DNA of 64,000 nt, from NCBI GenBank assembly GCA_949128115.1, contig OX421961.1, forward strand, positions 124,623,050 through 124,687,049, in the 5' to 3' direction. Below, in pieces: positions 46,101 to 55,734 of the stretch. The notes below the pieces were generated by a model. The model ran no database searches and was not told the origin of the DNA. It saw only the letters and a program-made list of their open reading frames with translations. The stretch is from Anaspis maculata. Lineage: Eukaryota; Arthropoda; Insecta; Coleoptera; Scraptiidae. The position numbers were made by a program, and so were the translations under genes. How positions within the stretch are numbered: the first letter of the stretch is position 1; each line of letters starts with the position of its first letter.

Positions 46101-48364
46101 ATCGGATGATGAGGGATGTAATACGCCTCAGAATCTGGAGGTTCTGCGTCCAGCAAGGTCATGTGACCTAGGTCGAGGTAGTCGCGCATGAACGCTATGT
46201 ACAGATCACGGAGTGTGTCCTGACGGACCAGGCGACGTTCGATAGCTAACCAACGGCGGTCAGCCATAGACCTGCAATGTTCAAAGGTGGGGGACTCCCT
46301 TTTGAAGGGAAGCGAAACCCCAAAACGACCTGACGGACAACGGTAGACAGAGTCCCGGAAACAAATTTCTGCACGTTCATCATCTGGGGACAAACGTGTT
46401 TTGGACGATGGTGACGAGATTTCCTCTACTTCCCAAAATTTGTGCAGAGACTCGTCGATTCCAGTTGGAGTGCAAACCAAAAAGGAATGCAGAGGTTTTG
46501 ACGGGGTTTGAAAGGGACCGAGAAGAGCCCAGCCAAAAATGGTGTTTATGGCAACAGGCTGTGACGGACCTGACGAGACGATTCCCTCTTTCACGACTGA
46601 CGGATAAACGTCGGCGCCCAACAACACTTGAATGGGGCCTGGCTTGAACCATGTGGGATCCGCCAGATTCGATAAGTTCAAGTGGAATTGATCCGGGTTC
46701 AAAGCGGTGTCTGGCAGGTTACCACAAATCCTGCGCAGGACAATTAACTCCAATTCAGGGATTGGGAGAGACTCATCATCAGCCTTGACCTGGCAAGTGA
46801 CTGTGCCACACGTCGAATTGGCGGGGGTGAGACCCAAGCCAAAAACGGGCACATTGTGATTTGATGGGGATAGACCCAATTTGCGCACGCAGGAGTCCAA
46901 AATAAACGATGCCTGACTGGCAGGGTCTATGAGCGCACGGAGGCTTTGGTAGCCTCCCCACCGGTCACGAACGTGAACGATTGCCGTGGCCAACAAAACA
47001 TGAGCTGCCTTGAGGCTTGAGGCGAGATTCGTCACCGAATTCGCGACATTTTCTGGAAGACCAGGGGAAACGATTTGCGGTAATTCAACTGGATTCGATA
47101 AAGAACTGGGTGACTCATGACCTGCAGTTCTATGTGGCTTGGGGAAGTGCAGCAAGGTGTGATGCCTTGCGTGGCACTGCCGACACGAATACGACGATGG
47201 ACATTTTGGAGCGCCGTGATTGGTGCTCAAGCAGTTGAGACAGAGCCTTTTCTGTTTGACCGCCAAATATCTGTCATTTGGGGACATTGACAGAAAAGTC
47301 TTGCACGCGGTGACTCTATGACTTCTCGCCCCACAATGAGAACATGCTGACTCATGCGACGTCGCTGGGGCAGATGAAGTCTGAGACACCAACGTATGTG
47401 AGGCCCACGACTTGCGGCTGACCTCGGGCTTCACGGTAACGGTGTTTGCCCGTGTGGAGCGGGAGTTCGCTTGCGTTTTAGAATTTAAGGCAGTTGCCTC
47501 GAAAGCCTTGCATTGGTCGAGCACGAAAGACTTGACGTCTTCGTATTTGGGGAAGGGGGTGCCAGCTGACTGCACCTCGAAACGTTTTCGCGTCGACTCA
47601 TCGAGTTTCTGGAGCAGAATGCTCGACAGGGTGAAATCCCACAGGTCGATATGCGGATACTGCTCGAGCGCCACTAAATTTTCGTTGAACGTGTTCACAA
47701 GATGGCGAAGCGCTTGCGCGGAGTCAGATGTGACGGAGGAGGCGTTCATCATCGACTGCCAGTAAAAAGTGACTAGCACGCGGTCGTTCTGGTATCTCTC
47801 AACCAACGAGTCGAACGCAATTATGTAATTATCTCCCGTCAATGGCAGGTGTTTAACCATTGAGAGAGGTTCACCAGATAAAGACGAGATCAGATACTGA
47901 AACCGTTCAATATCTGAGAGAGACTGGTTTCTGTGTATTAACGCCGTGAATAGATCATAGTATGGTGGCCATGATTTTAACTTTCCGTCGAACAACGGCA
48001 ACGCGATTTTTGGCAATCGGACATTGCTCCGGCCTGTCTCGAACCAAGTTTGCGAGGCTTGGCGAGAGAGCGAGGAAGTCGGCTCTGAATTCGCAAACGA
48101 GGCTCTTACCGCAGCAAGTTTGCCATACAAGCTGTCTGCCCGGAGTGTACGTTCAAGAAATGTAGCCTTCTGCTCCTCGGAGGCACTGGGGAGAGGGGCA
48201 GTGTTGACCGTGCTCTTGAAACCGTTGTAAATTTCCGCCGCAATGTCAAACGTGGCTAAAAATGCCGGTTGGAGGCTTGGCTCGGTGGTAGCTGTGACGC
48301 CTTGTTCCAGAAGGGGCTCAAGGCGCGCAATAGCTATCGCGATGGACGATAAAGTTGCGTCCAT
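43166..48364 (-). CDS. BEL/Pao Gag-Pol polyprotein
   Basis: One frame of about 1732 residues encodes the structural and replication proteins of the retrotransposon. I chose the ATG at 48364 (MDATLSSIAI); an in-frame ATG ten codons upstream (48394) is possible. Domains in order: Gag of DUF1759 type (about 117-270, 'LPLFDGKLKSWPPYYDLF'); three CCHC-like zinc knuckles (about 341-407); aspartic protease with 'ALIDPASQASFI' (Asp480); reverse transcriptase (about 765-905) with 'CDIRQMYRQI' (Asp812) and YVDD (888-891); RNase H with Asp1065, Glu1108, Asp1140; integrase zinc finger (His1374, His1379, Cys1409, Cys1412); integrase core with Asp1444, Asp1510, Glu1552; and a DUF5641-like C-terminal region ending about 1725. 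All catalytic residues look intact and no stop interrupts it. The protease motif has PAS where many relatives have SGS. Cleavage sites are not predictable here. Confidence 0.96.
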   Translation of the reverse strand: MDATLSSIAIAIARLEPLLEQGVTATTEPSLQPAFLATFDIAAEIYNGFKSTVNTAPLPSASEEQKATFLERTLRADSLYGKLAAVRASFANSEPTSSLSRQASQTWFETGRSNVRLPKIALPLFDGKLKSWPPYYDLFTALIHRNQSLSDIERFQYLISSLSGEPLSMVKHLPLTGDNYIIAFDSLVERYQNDRVLVTFYWQSMMNASSVTSDSAQALRHLVNTFNENLVALEQYPHIDLWDFTLSSILLQKLDESTRKRFEVQSAGTPFPKYEDVKSFVLDQCKAFEATALNSKTQANSRSTRANTVTVKPEVSRKSWASHTLVSQTSSAPATSHESACSHCGARSHRVTACKTFLSMSPNDRYLAVKQKRLCLNCLSTNHGAPKCPSSYSCRQCHARHHTLLHFPKPHRTAGHESPSSLSNPVELPQIVSPGLPENVANSVTNLASSLKAAHVLLATAIVHVRDRWGGYQSLRALIDPASQASFILDSCVRKLGLSPSNHNVPVFGLGLTPANSTCGTVTCQVKADDESLPIPELELIVLRRICGNLPDTALNPDQFHLNLSNLADPTWFKPGPIQVLLGADVYPSVVKEGIVSSGPSQPVAINTIFGWALLGPFQTPSKPLHSFLVCTPTGIDESLHKFWEVEEISSPSSKTRLSPDDERAEICFRDSVYRCPSGRFGVSLPFKRESPTFEHCRSMADRRWLAIERRLVRQDTLRDLYIAFMRDYLDLGHMTLLDAEPPDSEAYYIPHHPIVKIEDDKPKIRVVFDASAQAPNHLSLNETLLVGPKLQQDIAALLLQFRCEPIVFTCDIRQMYRQILISPEHRKYQLIRFRFSPDRPIETYQLNTITYGVSSAPFLAVRTLLHLAEQSASKFPLASQAIRRNLYVDDLLCGANSVESARELQTQLINLLQSGCFELRKWASNHPDVLQDIPLDHVRTQPSTFSDVADNTVKILGLQWQAATDTFSFTVHPNELPCTKRSILSEVARIYDPLGFLCPVAFFSKHLIQRLWKLGLDWDDTPPDIVCQQWLRFQSELSQLSRLQIPRHTFPSPADRCQLHAFCDASESGYASVLYVRYLRNGVPTIRLLTAKSKVAPVKLLTVPRLELCAAVLLSNLVAFTVAALAGTVQFDAIFAWTDSTVVLSWVRSSSHRWKTFVAHRVEHIQQRVPPQCWRHVSTSDNPADPASRGLFPEDMLSCSLWWSGPPFLSSADDTWPDDKFSVSSPDIASEERKLALVVRVPQPPPIDIDDLFLRISSLRKIQGAVAYFYRFCKCKSDEKFTGPLSDTELHFALLYIVKHVQQKVFAVEIASLRNGKPCSRPFRKLSPFLDRDDVLRVGGRLKHCHELPFATRHPALLPSRHVLTGLVIRQVHSRHCHPGLNNTCYLLQQNFWILSTRRAVRHYLASCYRCFRTKPQTFSPTMGDLPSARISQLKPFSCVGLDYGGPFPILMSRARGVRTTKAYICLFVCFATKALHVEVASDLSTDAFLAALRRFIARRGRCSTIYSDNGTNFVGAHRQLTTSMQLAAESEAITWRFIPPSSPHFGGLWESGIKAVKTHLSRVIGDQILTFEELTTLVTQVEALLNSRPLSELSSDPNDLCPLTPGHFLTLEPLTAPPDPDLSHLKISRLSRWQLVQSMQQRFWARWRDEYLHTLYQRGKWHKSRHLESADVGSLVLIKDENAPPLKWRLGRISKLFPGKDGICRVADVRTQRDVLRRPMVKLCPLPSGQ

Positions 48365-48587
48365 TGTGTACGACACAAAGAAAAATGAAAACAAAGCAAC
48401 TGACCCTTAGGTTGGCGTACCTGAATGGCGAACCCAACCCAGGTGAAAAAGTGCGAATGAGACGGGCGAAAAACGAATTGATCAACACGCTGGACCAACG
48501 CACAAGTGTCACGTGGGTTTGACCCGTGACTTTAAAGTTTCAATAGTGAGGTGAATTAAATTCCTGACTGTACCATGCTTAGCCTGT
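48365..48587 (-). other. 5' leader of BEL/Pao element
   Basis: About 220 bp lie between the primer-binding site and the chosen Gag start. It should include packaging and translation signals, but none can be identified by eye. The upstream in-frame ATG at 48394 lies in this leader. Confidence 0.6.
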
Positions 48588-48606
48588 ATCCGGCTACGAA
48601 GGACCA
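48588..48606 (-). other. Primer-binding site, tRNA-Tyr-like
   Basis: On the minus strand, 'tggtccttcgtagccggat' begins one base after the 5' LTR end (48608). It is complementary to the 3' end of animal tRNA-Tyr (recalled as ...ATCCGGCTCGAAGGA-CCA), apart from one extra base at the acceptor/T-stem junction. The tight spacing supports the LTR boundary chosen at 48608. Confidence 0.75.
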
Positions 48607-48607
48607 A

Positions 48608-49579
48608 TTTATATGTTAGCGCGGTACACATAAAGACGGCAGCCTTCCGATGAAGGCTGCATTAAAAACAATAACTCTTGGATTAGGAAAGCAGCAAGCG
48701 ACAGTCAGAAATAAAATTCACAACAACAATCAAAAACTTTAATGCAAAACAAAAGAAAAAAAACACAAACAGACAGAATTACAAAACAATAAAAAAAAAC
48801 AATGTGAATTAAATGAAATGAAAAATCCGAGTGGTTCTGATCGGGGGCAGATTCGCTGGCGCCGAGTGGCGTCCTGAAAACGAGACGAACTGCACTGAAG
48901 GTATACACCCCGGCAAACGGGAATAAACGGTAAATGGTAAAAACAATGGAAAATATGGAACTTACGGGATCTTATTCGGTGGCGGCGTCGTCCTGGCGGA
49001 GTCCGAAGGCGGCGTCGTGGTGGATGGCCGTTCTGGTGGTGGATTTCCTGGTGAAATGCACGAGTGCCCGTGTTCGTCACCAAAATGGCGGACGAACGAC
49101 TCGATCCCGTCCGAAACTGGAGCTTTGTGTGCGGCTGGCTGATCCAAGCCGCTCCCCGGTGAAAGCGGTGAAAACTGCCGCTTTCTGGACTTGGAGATGC
49201 TGCAGAGCTCCTCCAGGAGTCACTATCGGACGCGATGGGCCTTGGATGGGCTTCTGGTCGAGTACGAATGTACGCCGATGGCACGACAAGATGGCCGCGA
49301 GAACGATGACCAAAAAAAGACGGCGTGGCTTCCCGCTCGACGTACGGAGATCAACGCCGCTTCGAACGAAGCGGCAAAGGCACGAGCGGAAAGAAAGCCG
49401 AAGAATGCCGAAGACGGCCGAAGAAAGTGCTGGAGCTCGTTTACGCTTGCGCCTGACAGCCAAGTGCCAGGCACACCGAACAGGGGGTGAGGGGTGAGGA
49501 CTTGGACAACACAGGGATATTTTGGGTTGCATACCCTCAGTGCACACGAATGCAGTTTTCAATGAACGGGGCCGAGACA
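48608..49579 (-). repeat. 5' LTR of BEL/Pao element (972 bp)
   Basis: Same length and, as far as I can compare, the same sequence as the 3' LTR at 42075-43046, including the repeated open frames at 48739-49284 and 48934-49497. It should hold the element's promoter and transcription start. No TATA box is obvious. The right flank starts with the target duplication attag (49580-49584). Confidence 0.95.
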
Positions 49580-50280
49580 ATTAGGGTTCTACCGTCTTGG
49601 GCAAAAAATTCCAATATGGCAGCCAAAATATCGACAGAATCATGAAATTCGGCTTGAAAATCAAAATGATCGTACTAGACAAGGGTAAGTTCCAAGTTCC
49701 ATGAAAATCGTTCCACTAACAAGAGATTTCAATATGGCGGCCAAGATGGCGGCAGAATTATGAAACCCAGCTTGAAAATAGGAATGATCGTACGAGACAA
49801 GCGTAACTCTCAAGTTTCATGAAAATCCTTCCACTTATAAGAGATTTCAATATGGCGGCCAAGATGGTGGGGCAATCATGAAATTTGGCTTGAAAATAAA
49901 AATGATCGTAGTAGACAAGGGTAAGTTTCAAGTTTCATGACAATCGTTCCACTAATAAGAAATTTCAATATGGCAGCCAAGATGGCGGCCGAATTATGAA
50001 AGCCAACCTGCCTATTTGGTCCTTGAGGACCTAAGCTATCCACCGGATAGAGTTCAATCTTCAAGGGCTGTAGCTTTATTTCCCGAGGAGAAGTTCAACT
50101 TCATCGAAGTGCACAGGAGATCTCTCGTTTTTTGAGAATAATGATAACGATGTATGGATAACAAAAATAGTGCCCATTGGCCACCCTTAGGGACATCAGC
50201 TATTAATCGGGAAAAAGTTCCAAGACTCTTGTTTCAATTCTCGAGAAGAAGTACAGCGTCTTAATTTCTGCACGGACTCG

Positions 50281-50303
50281 GACAGACAGACAGACAGACA
50301 GAC
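50281..50303. repeat. (GACA)n microsatellite in right arm
   Basis: About six units, mirror of the roughly fourteen-unit run at 40790-40845. Confidence 0.95.
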
Positions 50304-51363
50304 AAACCGGCCACATAAGCGTCATTCTGTTACTTATATAAAAAGATGTTCTTCAACTGATTTCGACCTCCTGAACACGAATATCGGGTTCACTTTTGAA
50401 TTGGAACATTTCTTTTTTATCGAAAAACCGAAAAAATGGTAGGCTGTCACATGATTTTTAGTGATACCTACCTACTTTTTTTTTGTTATTGAGCGAACAT
50501 GTTTCGTAATTTGAGTGCCATTATCCTTCAGGTACCTAGTATTGGCTATTTCAAAATGTTCAATTACTATTTCGGCACGTCTGATTTTAAATTTGTAGGG
50601 TCGTGTAATATGCGCCGAGCCGTGGCTTTGCGGTCGTTTTCAAAAATGGATAACAATTGACCCGACGGTCGGATCGAAGTGGGGTATTTGTCAAAAGAAA
50701 GTTCAAATTGTTCTCTAAATTTAATGCCGTACATGCAGTGATGTATTTCATTAAGAAATTGTAGTTGCCTGCATATCGCAACTTTCTACATCTTACCGCG
50801 AATGCCAGCACTTGATCGGCGAAGCCGCCCTACACGAAAATGTTATTTTTGTAATTGTTCATGATTATTTCGGCAAAATTTTTCTTGATTCGCGTACCAA
50901 GGCCATGAGCTACCCATTCGAGTTGAAATAGTTTCTGTATTGAATTTCGTTTTGTTCGGAGGAAAGGATATCAAGCACCAGCAAGCAACGAATAAATCAT
51001 TTGCGGCCGAGCCGTAGTTTCGGAGTCATTTTCAAAAATTAATAACTATTGGCCTGCACCTCGCACCGATGTGAAATTTTTATTAAAATGAAGTTCAAAT
51101 CATCCTCTAAATATAACTCCGCATATGTATTATGGTAAAATGATAAGATCGGGTACTTGCTCGCATGTGATAACTTTCGAGATCAGGCCGGCTTCTGAAA
51201 TGCAGCATTCAACGGCGATGCCGCGTCACACTAAATTGTTATTATTGTCATTGTTTATTATTATTTCGTCGAGATTTTTCTTGGGTCGGGATACAAGGTC
51301 ATGAGCTACTCAATGGAGTGAAAAAATTTCGCAAAAACCTTTTTGTCTATGACTAGATGCTGT

Positions 51364-51390
51364 GACGGACGGACGGACGGACGGACGGAC
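51364..51390. repeat. (GGAC)n microsatellite in right arm
   Basis: About seven units, mirror of the longer run at 39747-39798. Confidence 0.95.
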
Positions 51391-51439
51391 AAAGCGAGGA
51401 CAAAAGCGCCTTCCCGTTTGGAGAAGTGCGCTAAAAAAT

Positions 51440-53485
51440 TGACCCTCATTTATTTCTAGGAATAGCAGACTCTCCTCTCACCAACTGATGGTTTTTGATT
51501 TTTGACAATATTAGCTGTGAAACCACCAAGAGTCATCTCGATATCTCAAAAATTCCCTTATTTAATCCAAAATAAAATATTTCGAGGAAGATTCGGTTCT
51601 CCGGAATATTTCAGGTACTGCTCATGATTTTCCAAAATCATTGACTGCATGGTCCCTTAAAATTGGAATAAAAAATCTATCAAAATACTTTGTCGATTAG
51701 GTCCAGTAATCTATGACGTAATTTTTATTCCAGACGTCCGGTTCCTTCCGGTGGAAAGTAAGAACTGGATTGCAAGATTGAAAAAAATTGCAATTATCAT
51801 ACTTAGTGAATATTCAATGGGAAACTTCCCGAACATTCGACAAAATTATTGAAGAATGTGCAAAGACCAGTTACTTGTTGCCTGAAAAAAATGGAAGTCG
51901 GTTCACGGGAAAAAAAGTTAGAAATTTGCAATTTTTCCCGAGAGGAAAAACTCGGAAACCGTTGTAGTCGCCACGGTACGCGGTCCCAAACTTCATTTGA
52001 AGATGGCGGCGAGCCGTTCTGCACATGCACTTGTTAGTAAGACCATTTTATTACCTCTTTTTATATCGCCCAGAATCCAAGAAGGCGGCCGATTTTAAGG
52101 TGACCTACAAATAATTTGAATTATTCAATTTTGAGCTATAGAGGCGCCAGAAGTGTCAATTCCTACTAATTCTGAACCACTGATTACAAAGTTATCCTAA
52201 AGATGATTCAAAATGGCGGCAATTGTTCAAAATGGCTTCCAGAAAGTCAGAAATCGAAAATTTTCAATTTTGAGCTTTGAGGTCGCCAGGAGTGTTGTTT
52301 ATCACCAATTTGGGGTGAGTGATTATAATGCGGATATAATGGTTAAAAGATCTAGAATGATGATCAAGGTAAGGAATGGACTTGAATTGGTATTCTAATT
52401 GTTCAGGCCTATACGTTGAGTATTTGTTAAAAATATGAGTTTTTCCTATAATTTGAGGTTGCTGAAAGGTTCGCGGTGCGAAACGTTCCTTCCGGTGGAA
52501 AGCTGAAATTGGAGAGTAAGATTGAAGATAATTGGCAGGAAATTTGAAATTTTGTCAGGAAAATTTGAATTTGGAAAATTTGAATTTTCCGGGACAACCG
52601 CAAATCTTATTCCAAATCATTTAATTGCAACAATCGTCAATCAAGGGTTCACTTGAAACTCCATCATTCAAGTCCGGTCTCGAAAACTCAGTCCGGTTCT
52701 ACGTTCCCAACCGGAAAGTTCTGAGGAAATTGAAAAAAAAAATTGTTGGAAATGTTCAAGAACCAGTTAGGTACCTCTTGTTAAAAAAAGGTAAAAATCT
52801 GTTGACGGGATGAAAAGTTGGAACATTTGCAGTTTTTCTTGAGAACTCGAAAACCGTGGGTCTGATTTCAATGATTTTTCCTCCAAAAATTAATTCAATC
52901 TTCTCTCCAACTCTCATTTCCAGCATGTCTGAACCTAAAATGAATATTTCGTGGGGCTCACCGCGTGTCAAAGTTTGCACTGCAGTTTTTTCGAATTCAC
53001 GGAACGTGCAAATTTCATTCCGAAAAAATTACCGTCGGAAAACTGGAGCCGTGTTGATTTTCAAAATGAGTCTACACGACGCCCAAGTCAATCTACTTTC
53101 GATATCAGTTAAAAAAATTTATAAAAAGTTGATACCCGAGCAGAAATAAATTTTTGAGTGGAGTACGAGTACTGCATCAAAAGCGAGTCGTCCTGGTCGA
53201 AACACGGGCGAAAGGTTCTCTCGGGTGGCAACGGCGTGGAGAAATTTTGAAAATTCATAACGCCTGACTGGAAAATGGTGGAAAACTGCAACCGCAGACA
53301 TAATTTGTCTCTTTTGTTGTGTTGCTTTTCACCAAATTTGGTTCCAATCCATCGGATAGACTCTTGATGATTGAATGGTAAAGTTTTTAACTTTGACATT
53401 ATTCATTAGTTTACAAATGACAGATAAGGATAAGGCTTTTAACTGTTCTGAATACAGTTTTTCAAGTGTTTCCAAATGACATATT
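51440..53485 (+). repeat. Dispersed low-identity direct repeats, no gene
   Basis: Diverged copies of one sequence occur at about 51825-51975 and 52730-52860. Shared phrases are 'aagaccagtta' / 'aagaaccagtta', 'cacgggaaaaaaagtt' / 'gacgggatgaaaagtt' and 'tttgcaatttttcccgaga' / 'tttgcagtttttcttgaga'. 'ttccggtggaaag' recurs at 51748 and 52490. 'aagatggcgg' and 'aaaatggcgg' motifs occur at about 52000 and 52210. The short frames are not genes. Confidence 0.5.
52985..53320 (+). repeat. Left copy of diverged duplication flanking a palindrome
   Basis: Phrases here ('tcggaaaactggagccg', 'tcaatctactttcgatatc', 'aaaattcataacgcctgactg' minus its last base, 'tggtggaaaactgcaac') reappear in the same order at 55735-56460 on the other side of the 53491-55371 palindrome. 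This suggests a segment duplicated in direct orientation. Confidence 0.55.
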
Positions 53486-53490
53486 GCAAT

Positions 53491-55371
53491 AGCCCAGTTC
53501 AGGCAAAACAGGTTTTAACCCGGAATAAATAAAGGAAAATATCAAAATTTGAGGATCCCTTCAGAATTTGATGGGGACCAACATACTAAGAGTCCCCATC
53601 TGTCCGAGGCTTGGCATTTTTTCTGTTGGAGGTCGAAGGTACAAGAAGTTACCGATTTTTTTAATCGTTTCTTTTTTCATACTTTTTTCATTGGACCTCA
53701 TATTTTCAAGGTCGAGGAGCCCAATAAAATAAGTTTCCAGAAAGATTAATGCGCTGGTGGCGTACCAGACGACTGCGAAGGGGCCGAAGTGCAATTTTTG
53801 ACAAAGTCTTATGGTAAACCGTGACTAACACCTTTTTTGACATATTTGGTATCATTTCTGACTGAATCGCAATCTCTGATTCCAAAAATAAGTATAAAAT
53901 TTTGATAGCGACGTGTTTGAACCGGTTTTATCAGAAAAAAACATGTTTTTTTTCTCAAATTTGATGTTTTGTAACTCCAGTTCTATCAGTGTCCAATGTA
54001 TTTCTAACTATGATTTTGATTTGAACAGTTGGTTTGGGCTATTTTACACACAAATATCATTCGCTGATTTTTTCCCTGTTTTTAAAATGTCACGGAGTTA
54101 TTTTGTTTCTTGAGATGTACTATGTCAAAGCTTGACTTGAAGAGACGTGCTATTTCACAAGAAAAATTAGGCTACGATCAGAATGTAGCTCTTATTTATT
54201 TGGTTCTTTATTCATTTCGACGCATGGAAAATAGTTTTCTCTAGCGAACTAAACGGAAAAAACTGGAATCGGAGCCGTATTTTAGTCACGACATCATTTT
54301 TTCTCCGACAATGCGAGCTTTCGAAATTAAATTTTTACACGATGCACGTTTTGGAACAAAATTACCTCGTGACTTTGTAACAGCGGTAGAAACTTCTTGT
54401 TATGGAATTCATCCATAATATAGTTCAATTGAACAATCAATGTCAAAATTGTGATCATGGGTGTTTTGAACTACGATGGAAATAGAGCTACAAAACAACA
54501 AATTTATAGATCAAAACTTCGCGTTTCTTTGCGAAATTTATTCCGCATTTTCGAAAGAAGAATGATGTCATGACCAAAATACGGCTCCGATTTTTGTTTC
54601 CCCTTATTTTGTTTCATAGAGAAAGCTATGTTGATGCCATAAAATGGTTAAAATATCAATTCAAAGCTACATTCTGATCATAGCCTAGTTTTTCTTGTGA
54701 AATAGCACGTTTTGTCAAATCAAGCTTTGGCATGATACATCTGAAGAAATAAAATCACTCCGTGACTTTTCAAAAACAGGAAAAAAAAATCAGCTAATGA
54801 TATTTGTATGTGAAATAGCTCAAACCAACTGTTCAAATCAAAATCATAGTTAGAAATACATTGGACACTGATGGAAGTAGAGCTACAAAGCATCAAATTT
54901 GAGGGTGAAAAAATTATGCTTCTTTCTGATATAACTGGTTTGAACACGTCTCATCAGAATTTTACACCTACTTGTGGAATCGCAATGTGCGATTTGATAA
55001 GAAATAATACCAAACATGTCAAAAAAGCTGTTGGTCACGGTTTACCATACGACTTCATAAAACATCGCACCTCGGCCACTTCGCAGCCGTCTGGTACGCC
55101 ACTGGTGCATTGGACTTTCTGGTAACCATTGCATTCAGTTCCTCGTCCTTGAAAATATGAAGTCCAATGGAAAAATCATCAAAAAAATACCAACTTTGAA
55201 AATGGTAACTTCTTGTACCTTCGACCTCCCACAGAAGAAATGCCAAGCCTCGGACAGATGGGGACTTTTAGTATGTTGGTCCCCATCAAATTCTGAAGGG
55301 ATCCTCGAATTTCCAGATTTTCCTCAATTTATCCCGGGTCCATCAAAATTTTGCATTTCTTTCCTGGGCTA
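53491..55371. mobile_element. Foldback element, about 1.9 kb
   Basis: The arms are about 53491-54310 and 54545-55371. The outer part 'agcccagttcaggcaaaac' is only loosely matched. Further in the match is strong: 'ggatcccttcagaatttgat', 'agtccccatctgtccgagg', 'taccttcgacctcc' and 'catagttagaaatacattgg', each against its complement in the other arm. The loop near 54310-54545 has no gene. The frames at 53549-53794 and 55055-55438 are mirror artefacts. Confidence 0.82.
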
Positions 55372-55734
55372 CAAGTTGAGTTGGGTGAGATACAGCTTCT
55401 GGCATTTGTTGATAGTGGCAGTTCTGTTTGAAAGATGACAGTTACAAACTAATGGCGTCATTCCACGGACCAACAATAGGTGCTTTTCTTTTACCACAAA
55501 ACTCACTGATCTGATCTAAGTTAGAGAGAGAAAAAGCGAGAAATCACATGCGCGAAAGTGAGATACCACTAACAACCTAGGTCAGAATATACTTAGTTTA
55601 GGTTGTAAAAGGAAAGCATACCTAATGCATGTACCAAAGTTCAAGTCGATCAGGTTCATACCGTTTTTCAGCGACTTCGTAGTTGAACTTTTGTTGTTGA
55701 ACTGTTTTTCTGCAATTTCTGATTTTTTCGTTTT

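Larger units (their letters stand above)
42075..49579 (-). mobile_element. Complete BEL/Pao LTR retrotransposon, 7505 bp
   Basis: The element lies on the minus strand with 972-bp LTRs at 48608-49579 (5' LTR) and 42075-43046 (3' LTR). A primer-binding site and leader follow the 5' LTR. One continuous Gag-Pol frame comes next, then a short trailer and a purine-rich tract before the 3' LTR. The domain order (Gag, zinc knuckles, protease, RT, RNase H, integrase, C-terminal domain) and sequence style are those of BEL/Pao rather than gypsy or copia. It has no env-like frame. The LTRs look identical, the frame is unbroken and the 5-bp target duplication is perfect, so insertion was recent and the copy may be competent. 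It sits in the right arm of the foldback element. Confidence 0.97.
49585..51433 (-). mobile_element. Outer part of right arm of giant foldback element
   Basis: This is the complement of 39709-41540. It begins 'ggttctaccgtcttgggc', passes the 118-bp units (49.6-50.0 kb), a shorter (GACA)n run, the 396-bp duplication and a shorter (GGAC)n run, and ends 'ggagaagtgcgct'. The frame 50587-50811 minus matches 40351-40575 plus at 70 of 74 residues. The frame 49876-50064 minus matches 41061-41249 plus at 60 of 62. The right arm has about 65-70 bp near 50470-50535 that the left arm lacks. Confidence 0.9.

Noticed and set aside
49580..51433. Interpretation of 39.7-41.6 and 49.6-51.4 kb as very long outer repeats of the BEL/Pao element
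   Set aside because: They are inverted, not direct, and the arm continues at 41986-42074 inside the left flank. The BEL/Pao element is an insertion into a pre-existing foldback, shown by the attag duplication.
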